A stretch of 64,000 bases of DNA from Simkaniaceae bacterium (GTDB taxonomy: Bacteria > Chlamydiota > Chlamydiia > Chlamydiales > JACRBE01): assembly GCA_022763045.1 (NCBI GenBank), contig JALEGI010000009.1:127449-191448 (forward strand). Reading direction: 5' to 3'. Positions 43,357 through 51,182 of the stretch are shown one piece after another. Position 1 is the stretch's first letter. Every line of letters starts with the position of its first letter. Below the pieces are notes generated by a model. The model saw only the letters and a list, made by a program, of their open reading frames with translations, was not told where the DNA came from and did no database searches. Both the position numbers and the translations under genes were made by a program.

Positions 43357-43430
43357 GCCGGCATAGCTCAGTTGGTTAGAGCATCGGAATCATAATCCGA
43401 GTGTCGTTGGTTCGAGTCCGACTGCCGGTA
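43357..43430 (+). tRNA. tRNA-Met, elongator (CAU)
   Basis: GCCGGCA pairs with TGCCGGT, discriminator A. The anticodon arm TCGGA-ATCATAA-TCCGA gives CAT. A fully paired acceptor stem excludes the initiator type. A CAU tRNA that is later modified to read AUA (tRNA-Ile2) is an alternative I cannot exclude. Eight bases separate it from the initiator gene. Confidence 0.88.
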
Positions 43431-43465
43431 ACCTATCCTTGATTAATTCCTTATTTTACTATCTA

Positions 43466-44659
43466 ATGCAAATTATGGATCGTGATAAGAAATTAATCGT
43501 TCTTTTTGGTTTTATTTTTGTTGCACTCGGCTTCATGTCGATTAAACTATCTGTTCCCGCACTAGCGATTCTTGAACCCTATCTTGAGACAACCTCATTT
43601 AAGTTGGAGCTTACTGGCTCTCTCTATCTTCTTGTTTTCTCATTTTCGCAACTCTTTTGGGGTGGTGTCGTCGGTCCGCTAAGACGCAAGAGGGTTATTG
43701 GGCGTACAATGATTTTTTCCTTAGTTGGAACCATTATTGCAATGTGTGCGACAGATATTCAAACTTTTATGACAGGGCGGCTTATTGAAGCTTTTGGAAT
43801 GGGCGCGGCCTCATCTATCTGCCGTGTGATGCTTTCAGATCGCTTAACTAAACATGAGATAGCTGATGTCTCGATCTTTTTTGGGCTCATTTTTAACTTT
43901 GGTCCCTTTATCGCACCACTCATTGGTCAATATCTCATCATTTACTTTGGATGGCGGGCGATTTTTGCCTTCTTTTTGATCTTAGTGATACTCTTTAACT
44001 ATTTCATGATGAAAAAAATGCCAGAGACAAAGCGTGGGAATGAGACAAGACTTCACCTTTTTGAGTACTTGAGTCAATTTGGTCACGTGATTTCCCACAA
44101 GAGATTTTGGGTTTTTATCGGCTCTTTTTCTCTCTATGTCTCCCTGATTTTGGGCTACTACATGGCTGTGCCCTTCTGGTATGTCGATCACTTTAAAATG
44201 AATCCACGCTACTATCTCTTTCTTGTCCTATTCACAACAACAGCAAATGCGATTGCGTATTTCTTCTCACGAGGCGTTGTCAAAAGGCGCTCTCCAGAGT
44301 GGGCTATTGTTTGCGGCTATTTCTTTTGCGTACTTGGAACGCTCGTTACAATAGGGCTAGCCTTCTTTTTTAGAGCAGAGCCATGGAATCTTGTACTGTC
44401 GATATCTCTGATTGCGTTTGGGACTGGCTTTATGCAGCCCGCAGTCAATGTTGCGATTTTAGATGAATTTAGAGGACATTCTGGAATTGCAGGATCGTTT
44501 ATCCCCATTTTTGGTTATGCGCCAGCTTCACTTGTCTTTTTAATTTTGACCAACATCTCGCTTCGAACACTTTGGCCATTTGCTATTGTTTTGACTTGCA
44601 TTGCTCTGTTAGCGCTGATTAATGTGCGCTCTGTTTTGCGCCACTTAAGAAAATCTTAA
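43466..44659 (+). CDS. MFS drug-efflux-type transporter (Bcr/CflA-like)
   Basis: A 397-residue protein with twelve predicted membrane segments. The loop between segments 2 and 3 (GPLRRKRVIGRTM) matches the MFS signature, and GRLIEAFGMGAASSICRVML near residue 103 matches the Bcr/CflA subfamily motif. It is probably a proton-driven exporter of small drugs or metabolites. The ATG at 43466 or the one at 43475 is the likely start; the TTG at 43439 would add a short leader. It lies 35 bp downstream of the tRNA pair. Confidence 0.85.
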   Translation: MQIMDRDKKLIVLFGFIFVALGFMSIKLSVPALAILEPYLETTSFKLELTGSLYLLVFSFSQLFWGGVVGPLRRKRVIGRTMIFSLVGTIIAMCATDIQTFMTGRLIEAFGMGAASSICRVMLSDRLTKHEIADVSIFFGLIFNFGPFIAPLIGQYLIIYFGWRAIFAFFLILVILFNYFMMKKMPETKRGNETRLHLFEYLSQFGHVISHKRFWVFIGSFSLYVSLILGYYMAVPFWYVDHFKMNPRYYLFLVLFTTTANAIAYFFSRGVVKRRSPEWAIVCGYFFCVLGTLVTIGLAFFFRAEPWNLVLSISLIAFGTGFMQPAVNVAILDEFRGHSGIAGSFIPIFGYAPASLVFLILTNISLRTLWPFAIVLTCIALLALINVRSVLRHLRKS

Positions 44660-44666
44660 ATGGATT

Positions 44667-45383
44667 TTAGAGATCAAATATTACTACGTTTGTCATTGAT
44701 AAACCCTCTTTGCTAAAAAATTTATCTACGCTGGATTTAAGTTTTGGTGACTTGTTTCTTGCAGATTGAGGAAGGATAGTATAGTAGGTCGAGGCAAATC
44801 CATCTTCATCATTTTCAAGCAAGTATTCATAGAATCCTTTAGAGTAGGCATAATTTCTCATTCTTAAACCTGAGATTGTGATTCCTTTTTCTAAATAACT
44901 TGTATCTTCTCTCATTGCCTCTGACATTTCATTGAATGGGAGTTTATTGCCTTGTCTATACCCTTGAACAAGCACCTTGAGAACTGGATAGAACTTGTCC
45001 ACATCTATTGGCCCGTTATAAATTCCTTGAGCTAGAAAATCTACATATCTTTGTCTGATTGCTTTTGGCTTTCTACCAGGCAAAGGAATGGATGACCATG
45101 GAACCTTTTTTTTAGCTGCTTTTACGAATTGCATAATTATACGATCTTCTTCAGGTGTCCACTCGACTAGCTTTCTCCTTTTTGTTTCTTTTTCAGAAGA
45201 TGCAGAGCTCGCCATGGTTATTGCGTTTCTTACGATTTTCGCAAGAGTTTTACTTTGACACGCGACAGGAAAAACACCCGGAAAGCGTTCGATCATAATT
45301 CTCGAAATAGATTTGTCACTGTGGCGCTTACCCAAAAACATTTCTTGAGCAAAGGCGATCTGCTCATAACTCAAATTAATCAT
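44667..45383 (-). CDS. Myb/SANT-like DNA-binding protein 1
   Basis: A 238-residue protein. Residues 69-121 resemble a eukaryotic Myb repeat: basic KRRKLVEW, WTPEEDRIIMQFV, second Trp in VPWSSIPLPGRKPKAI and RQRYVDFLAQGI, with the spacing of Trp75, Trp96 and Tyr113 expected of the three aromatic positions. GIYNGPIDVDKFYPVL (120-135) looks like the start of a degenerate second repeat, as in protist two-repeat Mybs. The KRRK patch could be a nuclear localisation signal. The ATG at 45383 has GGAG six bases upstream. It is a paralogue of the 45635 protein; host-nucleus targeting is inference. Confidence 0.65.
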   Translation of the reverse strand: MINLSYEQIAFAQEMFLGKRHSDKSISRIMIERFPGVFPVACQSKTLAKIVRNAITMASSASSEKETKRRKLVEWTPEEDRIIMQFVKAAKKKVPWSSIPLPGRKPKAIRQRYVDFLAQGIYNGPIDVDKFYPVLKVLVQGYRQGNKLPFNEMSEAMREDTSYLEKGITISGLRMRNYAYSKGFYEYLLENDEDGFASTYYTILPQSARNKSPKLKSSVDKFFSKEGLSMTNVVIFDL

Positions 45384-45473
45384 TAATACTCCTAAAAAAA
45401 AGAAGTAGTATGCGCGCATTTTAAAATTATGTCAAGATTGTGAAAATTTCAAACATTTATGAATTCTTTTGGA

Positions 45474-45653
45474 CTACGAGTTGTCGTCATTGTCGCTTCT
45501 TAAGGAAAACTTCGGGTGCGAATCGCGACCACCAATAATCACCTCACCAAGATCGTCGTGCTCGAGCTGTTTGCGCTTAGCTCTAGCGATTTTTTCATCT
45601 TCATTAGATTCTATTTCGGGTTTGACATTGAGCTTTAAAGTGTATCTATCCAT
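45474..45653 (-). CDS. Small 59-residue protein coupled to Myb-like gene 2
   Basis: A 59-codon frame starting at the ATG at 45653, inside the last 19 bases of the upstream Myb-like gene, with CGGAG eight bases before the ATG. It encodes a highly charged soluble protein (MDRYTLKLNVKPEIESNED..., KIARAKRKQLEHDD, ...FSLRSDNDDNS) with no recognised family. The overlap, the ribosome-binding site and the absence of a competing gene in this interval support it. It may be a partner or regulator of the Myb-like proteins. Confidence 0.5.
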   Translation of the reverse strand: MDRYTLKLNVKPEIESNEDEKIARAKRKQLEHDDLGEVIIGGRDSHPKFSLRSDNDDNS

Positions 45654-46603
45654 GATGAATCTCCGAGTTCTGGAAACAATCCTTCTAAAGGATCTGAGGT
45701 TCCACCGTCAAGATACTTTTTCAAGTCTGTAAGCACTTTTGGTGGAGCAGAAGGTCTTATTGAGGGTGGTGAAGGCAGCTTTGGGCGGGGTGTGGGCAGG
45801 GCAGCCCGCGCTCTAGTATAAGGATAAGCCCTAGAAGTTGTAGCAGCTGTGGTCAATCGAGGAGGGGCAGGTATAGCAACGCTTGCTTGAGTTCTTGTTG
45901 TTGCAGGCAGTATAGGTGCTATGGTAGCTTCACTCGGTGATGCTCCAGGTGGCGATTTTCTTTTGGGCGGTTCTATGTGGCGTTGCTTTAATTTTTCAAG
46001 AGCGCATTGGGGTAAAGCATCATAATAGATTGAAGCATAGTTATCCTCATCGTTTTTGAGTAAATATCTAAAGAAGTTTGGTGAGTAGAGATAATTTTTG
46101 AGAGTCAAGCTAGGGAGCCCGCCTGCTAGTGAATCGGTAGACATTTTTGTGAATTGATGACTCGTTTTTGTCATATATTTTTGAGCCAGTTTTTTTAGTT
46201 GTGGGTAAAGTTTTTTAGTGTCTATTTCACCTTTGTAGATTCCTGGGGCTAAATGTTCAGTATAGCGTTGACGAATTTGTTTGCCCGTTTTATTAGGTAT
46301 CCCAATTTCTGACCATCTAACACGGGCTACAGCTGAATTCACGTGTGCAATTATTCGATTATCCTCGCCTTCTGTCCATTCGATGCGCTTACGTGTTCTT
46401 TTTGCCTTAGGCACTTTTCTTTGACTTTCTCGAGATAGAACCTCTCTTACAGCTGCTGCAATTTTTTTGCTAGTGATCGCTCTGTCAAAAGCATCTGGAA
46501 AATGACAACGCATTGTTGAACCAATAAATCTATCAGTATATGAGCGTTTTTCTTCAAACACCTCCTGTGCATATTCAACTTGTTCAACAGTGAGTCTAAT
46601 CAT
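45635..46603 (-). CDS. Myb/SANT-like DNA-binding protein 2
   Basis: A 322-residue paralogue of the 44667 protein. It shares the N-terminal domain (LTVEQVEYAQEVFEEKR versus LSYEQIAFAQEMFLGKR), the Myb-like repeat (RIEWTEGEDNRIIAHV, VRWSEIGIPNKTGKQI, RQRYTEHLAPGI) and the degenerate second repeat (GIYKGEIDTKKLYPQL). A basic KAKRTRKR precedes the first Trp, resembling a nuclear localisation signal. The C-terminal 100 residues are a Pro/Ala/Thr-rich unstructured tail absent from paralogue 1. The ATG at 46603 begins MIRLTVEQ, aligning with the paralogue's start. Confidence 0.65.
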   Translation of the reverse strand: MIRLTVEQVEYAQEVFEEKRSYTDRFIGSTMRCHFPDAFDRAITSKKIAAAVREVLSRESQRKVPKAKRTRKRIEWTEGEDNRIIAHVNSAVARVRWSEIGIPNKTGKQIRQRYTEHLAPGIYKGEIDTKKLYPQLKKLAQKYMTKTSHQFTKMSTDSLAGGLPSLTLKNYLYSPNFFRYLLKNDEDNYASIYYDALPQCALEKLKQRHIEPPKRKSPPGASPSEATIAPILPATTRTQASVAIPAPPRLTTAATTSRAYPYTRARAALPTPRPKLPSPPSIRPSAPPKVLTDLKKYLDGGTSDPLEGLFPELGDSSWIDTL

Positions 46604-46641
46604 ACCCGCTCCCTTGAAAAAGGAGATAGTATGGGAATGTT

Positions 46642-47352
46642 TTAAGAATTTGTCAAGGAGCGGTAGATGCCCTTGCAAAGCTGCGGGAAGAGTTTACTTA
46701 AAAGAAAGGGTTCATTCGCAGCGTAAAGAGAGTCTGCGCTGCAACGGTAGATCAGTGGTTTCCAGCCAAAATTCATCGCGTGACCAATGCGCATCACATA
46801 TTTATAGTGTTTGCGCGCTTCATCATAAACTTTCGCATCGCCCCTCCCATAGGGAAGAACAAGGGTCTCAATCGGGCCAAGCTCTTGCTCGATTCGCTCT
46901 TTTGAGTTTTTGAGTTCATTTATAAGATCAGTTGATTGGGTGAGGTTGGGGTGAGTCACGGTGTGGGAGGCAAAAGCGACGTCCATCTCTTTAAGCTCTT
47001 GCCAGGAGCAAAAAATCTCAGTTGGTGGTGGGCTTTTGTAGGACCAAAATTCGGTGAGCGTTTTAAGCCGCTCCTCTTTTGTCCATTGAGCTTTTTCTGC
47101 GATAAAACCTGTTGGAACTGAGAGAAGCGCTTTGAGTCCATATTTTTGTAGCAGGGGGTAGATGATGTAGTAAAAATCACAGTAGGCGTCATCAAAGGTT
47201 AAGCAGAGTTCAAGTCCTGATCCGAGCTTATCCCCAGGAAGTTTGGTTTGGTAGTTGTCAGCAATATAGGCAAAGTGCTTGTCGAGCATTTCGGGGGTGT
47301 TAGAAGAGCGTTGAGTGCCTGTTGCTCGGTGGTAGACAAGGGTTAAGAGCAT
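46642..47352 (-). CDS. Polysaccharide deacetylase (NodB) family protein
   Basis: A 236-residue carbohydrate esterase family 4 domain: LVYHRAT near the start, the metal/catalytic LTFDDAY at residues 51-57 and the metal-binding SHTVTHPNL near 129-137, with a later LPYGRGD. Members remove acetyl groups from N-acetylated sugars. No signal peptide is visible, so it likely acts in the cytoplasm or at the inner membrane. Its first ten bases overlap the end of the glycosyltransferase gene upstream, so the two probably work on the same surface sugar. Confidence 0.88.
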   Translation of the reverse strand: MLLTLVYHRATGTQRSSNTPEMLDKHFAYIADNYQTKLPGDKLGSGLELCLTFDDAYCDFYYIIYPLLQKYGLKALLSVPTGFIAEKAQWTKEERLKTLTEFWSYKSPPPTEIFCSWQELKEMDVAFASHTVTHPNLTQSTDLINELKNSKERIEQELGPIETLVLPYGRGDAKVYDEARKHYKYVMRIGHAMNFGWKPLIYRCSADSLYAANEPFLLSKLFPQLCKGIYRSLTNS

Positions 47353-48068
47353 GCTTGATTCCGAAAGTAGAGCTTGAGGTATTTGTAATAAGCGGTCTGT
47401 CCATTATATACAGAGATGATCCACCCCTCCTTACCGGAGAGAAAACCTCGCTTGAGAATGTAGGTTTTGAAAAAACTCCACATCCCATGAAGGAGCGCCT
47501 TGGAAAATGAGGAGCGCTTTTTTCCCACATGCTGATCGGCAAAGATCTCAGAATAGAGATGCATTTTTTGGCTAAAATCGGAGATCGAGCGGTAGCTGTA
47601 GTGCTCGATGGGAGTATTCAACTTTTCGTGGATAAGGCCGGCTGATCGCAATCCCTCATGCAGACAATTTTCTGTAAAACTCGTCTCTTTTTTGTTGTAG
47701 AGTCTGATGTGACGATCGGGATACCAGCCGCAGTAGCGAATCCATTTACCATTGAAAAAGTTGTGAAAGGGAAAGGAGTAGACGACCCCCTTTGTCAATT
47801 CTCTAGGTAGCGGCGCTGTGAGGACCTCATCTGAATCGATTGCTAAAATCCAAGGATGACTTGCCTTTTGCGCGCCTAGGTTGCGTAGGGCTCCAAATGA
47901 GGTAAAGGGAGTTTTAACGATGACAATATTTGAAAATTTTTCTGCGATTTTCAAGGTCTGATCTGTTGAGCCATTATCAACTAAAATGATCTCAATTGGC
48001 CCCAGGGATTCAAGAGTTCTCTTTATTGTCGTTTCATTGTTCTTAGTCAGTATTACAGCGGATATCAT
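47343..48068 (-). CDS. Family 2 glycosyltransferase (WaaE/KdtX-like)
   Basis: A 241-residue GT2 enzyme: ISAVILTKNNETTIKRTLES at the N-terminus, ILVDNGSTDQT near residue 28, IDSDEVL near 76 (the DxD-type metal site) and CGWYPDRHIRLY near 113, which resembles LPS-core glucosyltransferases such as WaaE/LgtF. It likely transfers a sugar from a nucleotide sugar during LPS or surface glycan synthesis. It is coupled to the NodB-type deacetylase (10-bp overlap). Confidence 0.85.
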   Translation of the reverse strand: MISAVILTKNNETTIKRTLESLGPIEIILVDNGSTDQTLKIAEKFSNIVIVKTPFTSFGALRNLGAQKASHPWILAIDSDEVLTAPLPRELTKGVVYSFPFHNFFNGKWIRYCGWYPDRHIRLYNKKETSFTENCLHEGLRSAGLIHEKLNTPIEHYSYRSISDFSQKMHLYSEIFADQHVGKKRSSFSKALLHGMWSFFKTYILKRGFLSGKEGWIISVYNGQTAYYKYLKLYFRNQACS

Positions 48069-48089
48069 AAGTGGTGATTATAACTTTTT

Positions 48090-48107
48090 CTTGTCAAAAT
48101 TGACAAG
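48090..48107. promoter_or_regulatory. Perfect 8-bp-arm palindrome between divergent genes
   Basis: CTTGTCAA and TTGACAAG flank two bases. It lies between the divergent glycosyltransferase (start 48068) and the 48193 gene, where an operator would be expected. It contains TTGACA on both strands, so it could also serve as a -35 element either way. Confidence 0.35.
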
Positions 48108-48155
48108 GAATTAGGTTAAATTTATTTCTATATTTTAGTTATTAATCGCTTCCCC

Positions 48156-48161
48156 TATAAT
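48156..48161 (+). promoter_or_regulatory. Consensus -10 element of the 48193 gene
   Basis: A perfect TATAAT 31 bases upstream of the ATG at 48193 in an AT-rich region. The matching -35 is poor (TTTTAG at 48133-48138 with a 17-base spacer). Confidence 0.4.
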
Positions 48162-48192
48162 CCTATTTAAATTTATACCAAATAGGAAAATT

Positions 48193-49062
48193 ATGCGTTG
48201 TTGCGGTAATTGGCAAAGAGATCCAAATAGCGATCGTTGGACAAACACTAAAAGTGGTGAAAAATGGAACGGTCAAACAAAAGGCGATATTCGTTGTAAA
48301 TTTGGCCTGAACTTTTTCGGAGCACAAATTTTAACAGGGGTTGCCTGCCAGCTTCCCTTTCAATTTGCCGATATGTTCTCTGGTGGATTTGTCAGACGTG
48401 GAAAGCACGCAGCGGAGCTTGAATGGCGCGCAGACATGTTTAATAAGGGAAGACCTATTCAACCAGGACAGGCAGTTCCCTTTAAGTACATTTTAAAGCA
48501 CACGCTTAAAGAGCTTGCGATTACCATTTCAAAAATTGCTCTCTTTCCCCTCTACTTAGTTGCAAGGCTCTTTTTAGCCTTTTACGGCATGTGCGATCCA
48601 CTCAACGGGCGCATGATTTATTCAAAACTAGAGCATCTAATGGCGGTGAGACAAAATGGTTTAGAAGAGCGAAAGCTACCTTGTCTCTTTTTCCAATATT
48701 CTGCCCCTTGTATGCAAAGTCATGACAACAACCTCAAAGTGAATAATTTTAGAGACGATGCCGATTATAATCGCAATGCCACCCGATCGCTGATTCGCAA
48801 ATGTATCCGTTTTATCGAAGGGCGTCAAAAGGGATACTTTAAAGAGCACGGCGCTAAGTGGATTGCGATCTTGAAAGAGCAAGAGAGAGCAGCGCCGCTT
48901 CCTGAAAATAGGGATAGTTCCATGAGTGAGCAGGCATCACGTGTGACAGATATTTTTGATATGTTGTCGAAGCTTCAATCAATTTTATCTTTTAATCCTA
49001 GCGCTGAGATCAAGACTAAGAGGATAGTTTTAGAATCTCACATGCAAGGTGTTAACATTTAA
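48193..49062 (+). CDS. Hypothetical membrane protein, tandem paralogue A
   Basis: A 289-residue protein of unknown function. Two hydrophobic regions (about residues 36-60 and 112-140) flank a charged loop. It shares with the next gene an FGLNFFGAQILTG-type first segment, a G-G-x-x-R-R-G motif, KIALFPLYLVARL, the E-H-L-M-A-V-R-Q-N-G-L-E segment and a distinctive Y-S-A-P-C-M-Q motif. AGGAAAA precedes the ATG. The family looks lineage-specific. An inclusion or inner-membrane location is plausible but not shown. Confidence 0.6.
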   Translation: MRCCGNWQRDPNSDRWTNTKSGEKWNGQTKGDIRCKFGLNFFGAQILTGVACQLPFQFADMFSGGFVRRGKHAAELEWRADMFNKGRPIQPGQAVPFKYILKHTLKELAITISKIALFPLYLVARLFLAFYGMCDPLNGRMIYSKLEHLMAVRQNGLEERKLPCLFFQYSAPCMQSHDNNLKVNNFRDDADYNRNATRSLIRKCIRFIEGRQKGYFKEHGAKWIAILKEQERAAPLPENRDSSMSEQASRVTDIFDMLSKLQSILSFNPSAEIKTKRIVLESHMQGVNI

Positions 49063-49134
49063 AACTATTTGTATATACCTTTTTATTATAAAGTTTGCTA
49101 TCATATAGTAATTAATTAATAAAAAGGTATTAAA

Positions 49135-49851
49135 ATGAGCTCTTCGGCTATTGTAGACCCTCATAACATCATAATTCCCTCAACAGAAAGGACATACAAG
49201 TCTGGTGATAGCGCTGGAACGGTCCGCTTTAAATTCGCCCTCCTAGCTATTGTCCAATCAGCTCTAGCTCCAATTCAACTCATATTTGGCCATTTAGCCG
49301 ACTTAGCCTCAGGAGGTTGGTACAGGCGAGGAACCACCCAGGCTGATTTGCTAGTCAAAAGTCCTCATCTTCAGAGAACAATTGAGCTAGCTAAAACAGT
49401 GGTAAAAATTATTTTATTCCCTCTCTTTATCGCTGCTCGTGAGGTGCTCTCTCTTGTTGGTCTGTTTGCCACTCCTATGACTGCGCGAAATATCTACGGC
49501 CAAATGGAACATATGATGGCTGTGAATCAAAATGGAATCGAGCATGAAGAGCGCTATGCTTGCGATTTCACGGATTATTCTGCTCCTTGCATGCAAACAG
49601 AGCAGAATTGGAAACAACGGGTTTCAGGACGGATGCACAGTCCTCCTGACTCGGACAAAAATCGACAGCGCAGGCTAAAGACATTCATCAGACGTGGGGT
49701 GCAAAAAGGCGATCTCACCTTAACTCAAGGGACCGCACTGTTAAATGCCGTCAAAGAGCAGCAATCTAAAGAGGTATTAGATGCTGCATTAGCAACATTT
49801 CACGCTGGCGCGGATTTTGATAAGCTCAATAATGCTTTAGGCTATATTTAG
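49135..49851 (+). CDS. Hypothetical membrane protein, tandem paralogue B
   Basis: A 238-residue paralogue of the preceding protein. Shared features: FKFALLAIVQSALAPIQ, G-G-W-Y-R-R-G, KIILFPLFIAAREV, EHMMAVNQNGIE and D-Y-S-A-P-C-M-Q. It differs by a serine-rich N-terminus in place of the Cys/Trp-rich start of paralogue A and by a shorter C-terminus. It has its own AT-rich upstream region of about 70 bases. The function is unknown. Confidence 0.6.
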   Translation: MSSSAIVDPHNIIIPSTERTYKSGDSAGTVRFKFALLAIVQSALAPIQLIFGHLADLASGGWYRRGTTQADLLVKSPHLQRTIELAKTVVKIILFPLFIAAREVLSLVGLFATPMTARNIYGQMEHMMAVNQNGIEHEERYACDFTDYSAPCMQTEQNWKQRVSGRMHSPPDSDKNRQRRLKTFIRRGVQKGDLTLTQGTALLNAVKEQQSKEVLDAALATFHAGADFDKLNNALGYI

Positions 49852-49886
49852 TGCTCTAAACCTGCAGTTTTTGTATACTCACCCTC

Positions 49887-51182
49887 ATGGAAATTGACAT
49901 TCGCGACCTGGGCTCTCATGGAGAGGGCGTAGGCGATCATGGTGGGAAAGTTATCTTTGTCGAGGGGGCGCTTCCTGGTGAAAGCGTTGAGATTGATCTT
50001 ACAGTTGAGAAAAAAAGCTACTCTAAAGGTGATCTTACAAAAGTCCTCAAGCCAAGTGAAGAGCGCATTGAGCCCCCTTGTCCCTACTTTGAGCGCTGTG
50101 GCGGCTGCTCCATTCAACACTTAAGCTACGAGGGTTCCTTGGAGCTCAAGCGCAATCACGTTGAGCAAACGCTTAGACGTGTTGGTAAACTCGAAATCAC
50201 TGTCGAGAAGACTGAGCCCTCTGACAAAAAATTTGGCTATCGCAATAAGATTGTCCTTCCTGTTCAAGGGGCAGTGGGATTATATGCAAAAGGCTCGCAC
50301 GAGATTATTCCAATTGACCACTGCATGATTCACAATGAAGTCGGCGAGAGGGTCTTTAAATTAGCCCTTGGGCTAGAGCTAAGCTCACTACGCCACCTAC
50401 TTATTCGCACGTCGATCAATTCAGGGAAAGTACTTGTCGGTTTGATTACTCGCGGAAAACTTGACAAAGCGCTTGCTAAGGCCTTTGCAGAGTGTGAGGA
50501 GGTAGAGGGGGTGCTGCATGCGGTGAACAAGCGTGATGATAATGTCATTTTAAGTTCGGGTTTTACATTGATCCATGGCAGTGACTACATCGTTGAAAAG
50601 CTGTGCGGGCTCTTCTTTCGGATGCGCGCTGGTAGCTTCTTCCAAGTCAATCCTTGGCAAGCACAAAAGCTCTATGAGACCGCTCTTGATTGGGCGGAGC
50701 TCAAAAAGGGAGATCGAGTGATCGATGCCTACTGTGGTGTTGGAACAATGGCGCTGATTTTCGCCAGTCGTGGAGCTGAGGTGCGTGGAATTGAAATTGT
50801 GCCCGAAGCCATACGGGCGGCTAAGGAAAATGGCGAGGATAATGGTATTGAGGCGAGCTTTATTTGCGGCAGAGCTGAAAAGCTTTTACCAAAAGAGAAG
50901 CGAGCCGATGTCGTGATATTAAACCCACCTAGGAAGGGGTGTGAGTTAGCTGTTTTGGATGCAATTGCCAAGAAAAGACCGAGGCGGGTTCTCTACGTCT
51001 CTTGTCACCCCGCAACTCTCGCGCGCGATTTGGCCCATTTGGTTGATAGGGGCTACTCAATTGCTAGAGTAAAACCCTTTGATATGTTCCCGCAAACAAT
51101 GCATGTAGAGACGCTAGTTCGGCTTGATCTCATGGATAACGCTTTGCTGGCGACAGAAGGTCTCGCGAATTCCAAAGATTGA
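49887..51182 (+). CDS. rlmD: 23S rRNA (uracil-5-)-methyltransferase, RlmD/RumA type
   Basis: A 431-residue SAM-dependent RNA m5U methyltransferase. Order: N-terminal TRAM-like domain (EGVGDHGGKVIFVEGALPGE), iron-sulfur cysteines CPYFERCGGCSIQH near residue 65, SAM-binding VIDAYCGVGTMAL near 278, NPPRKGCELAVLD near 347 and the catalytic cysteine in YVSCHPATLARDL near 371. This methylates U1939 of 23S rRNA in E. coli. Its last 69 bases overlap the convergent MFS gene. Confidence 0.88.
   Translation: MEIDIRDLGSHGEGVGDHGGKVIFVEGALPGESVEIDLTVEKKSYSKGDLTKVLKPSEERIEPPCPYFERCGGCSIQHLSYEGSLELKRNHVEQTLRRVGKLEITVEKTEPSDKKFGYRNKIVLPVQGAVGLYAKGSHEIIPIDHCMIHNEVGERVFKLALGLELSSLRHLLIRTSINSGKVLVGLITRGKLDKALAKAFAECEEVEGVLHAVNKRDDNVILSSGFTLIHGSDYIVEKLCGLFFRMRAGSFFQVNPWQAQKLYETALDWAELKKGDRVIDAYCGVGTMALIFASRGAEVRGIEIVPEAIRAAKENGEDNGIEASFICGRAEKLLPKEKRADVVILNPPRKGCELAVLDAIAKKRPRRVLYVSCHPATLARDLAHLVDRGYSIARVKPFDMFPQTMHVETLVRLDLMDNALLATEGLANSKD

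Noticed and set aside
45469..45732. Plus-strand 87-codon frame between the Myb-like genes
   Set aside because: It is the antisense of the 59-residue frame and the end of Myb-like gene 2, both of which have better start and ribosome-binding-site support.
49848..50120. Minus-strand frame across the rlmD start
   Set aside because: It overlaps the TRAM and cysteine-cluster coding region of rlmD and has no supporting features.
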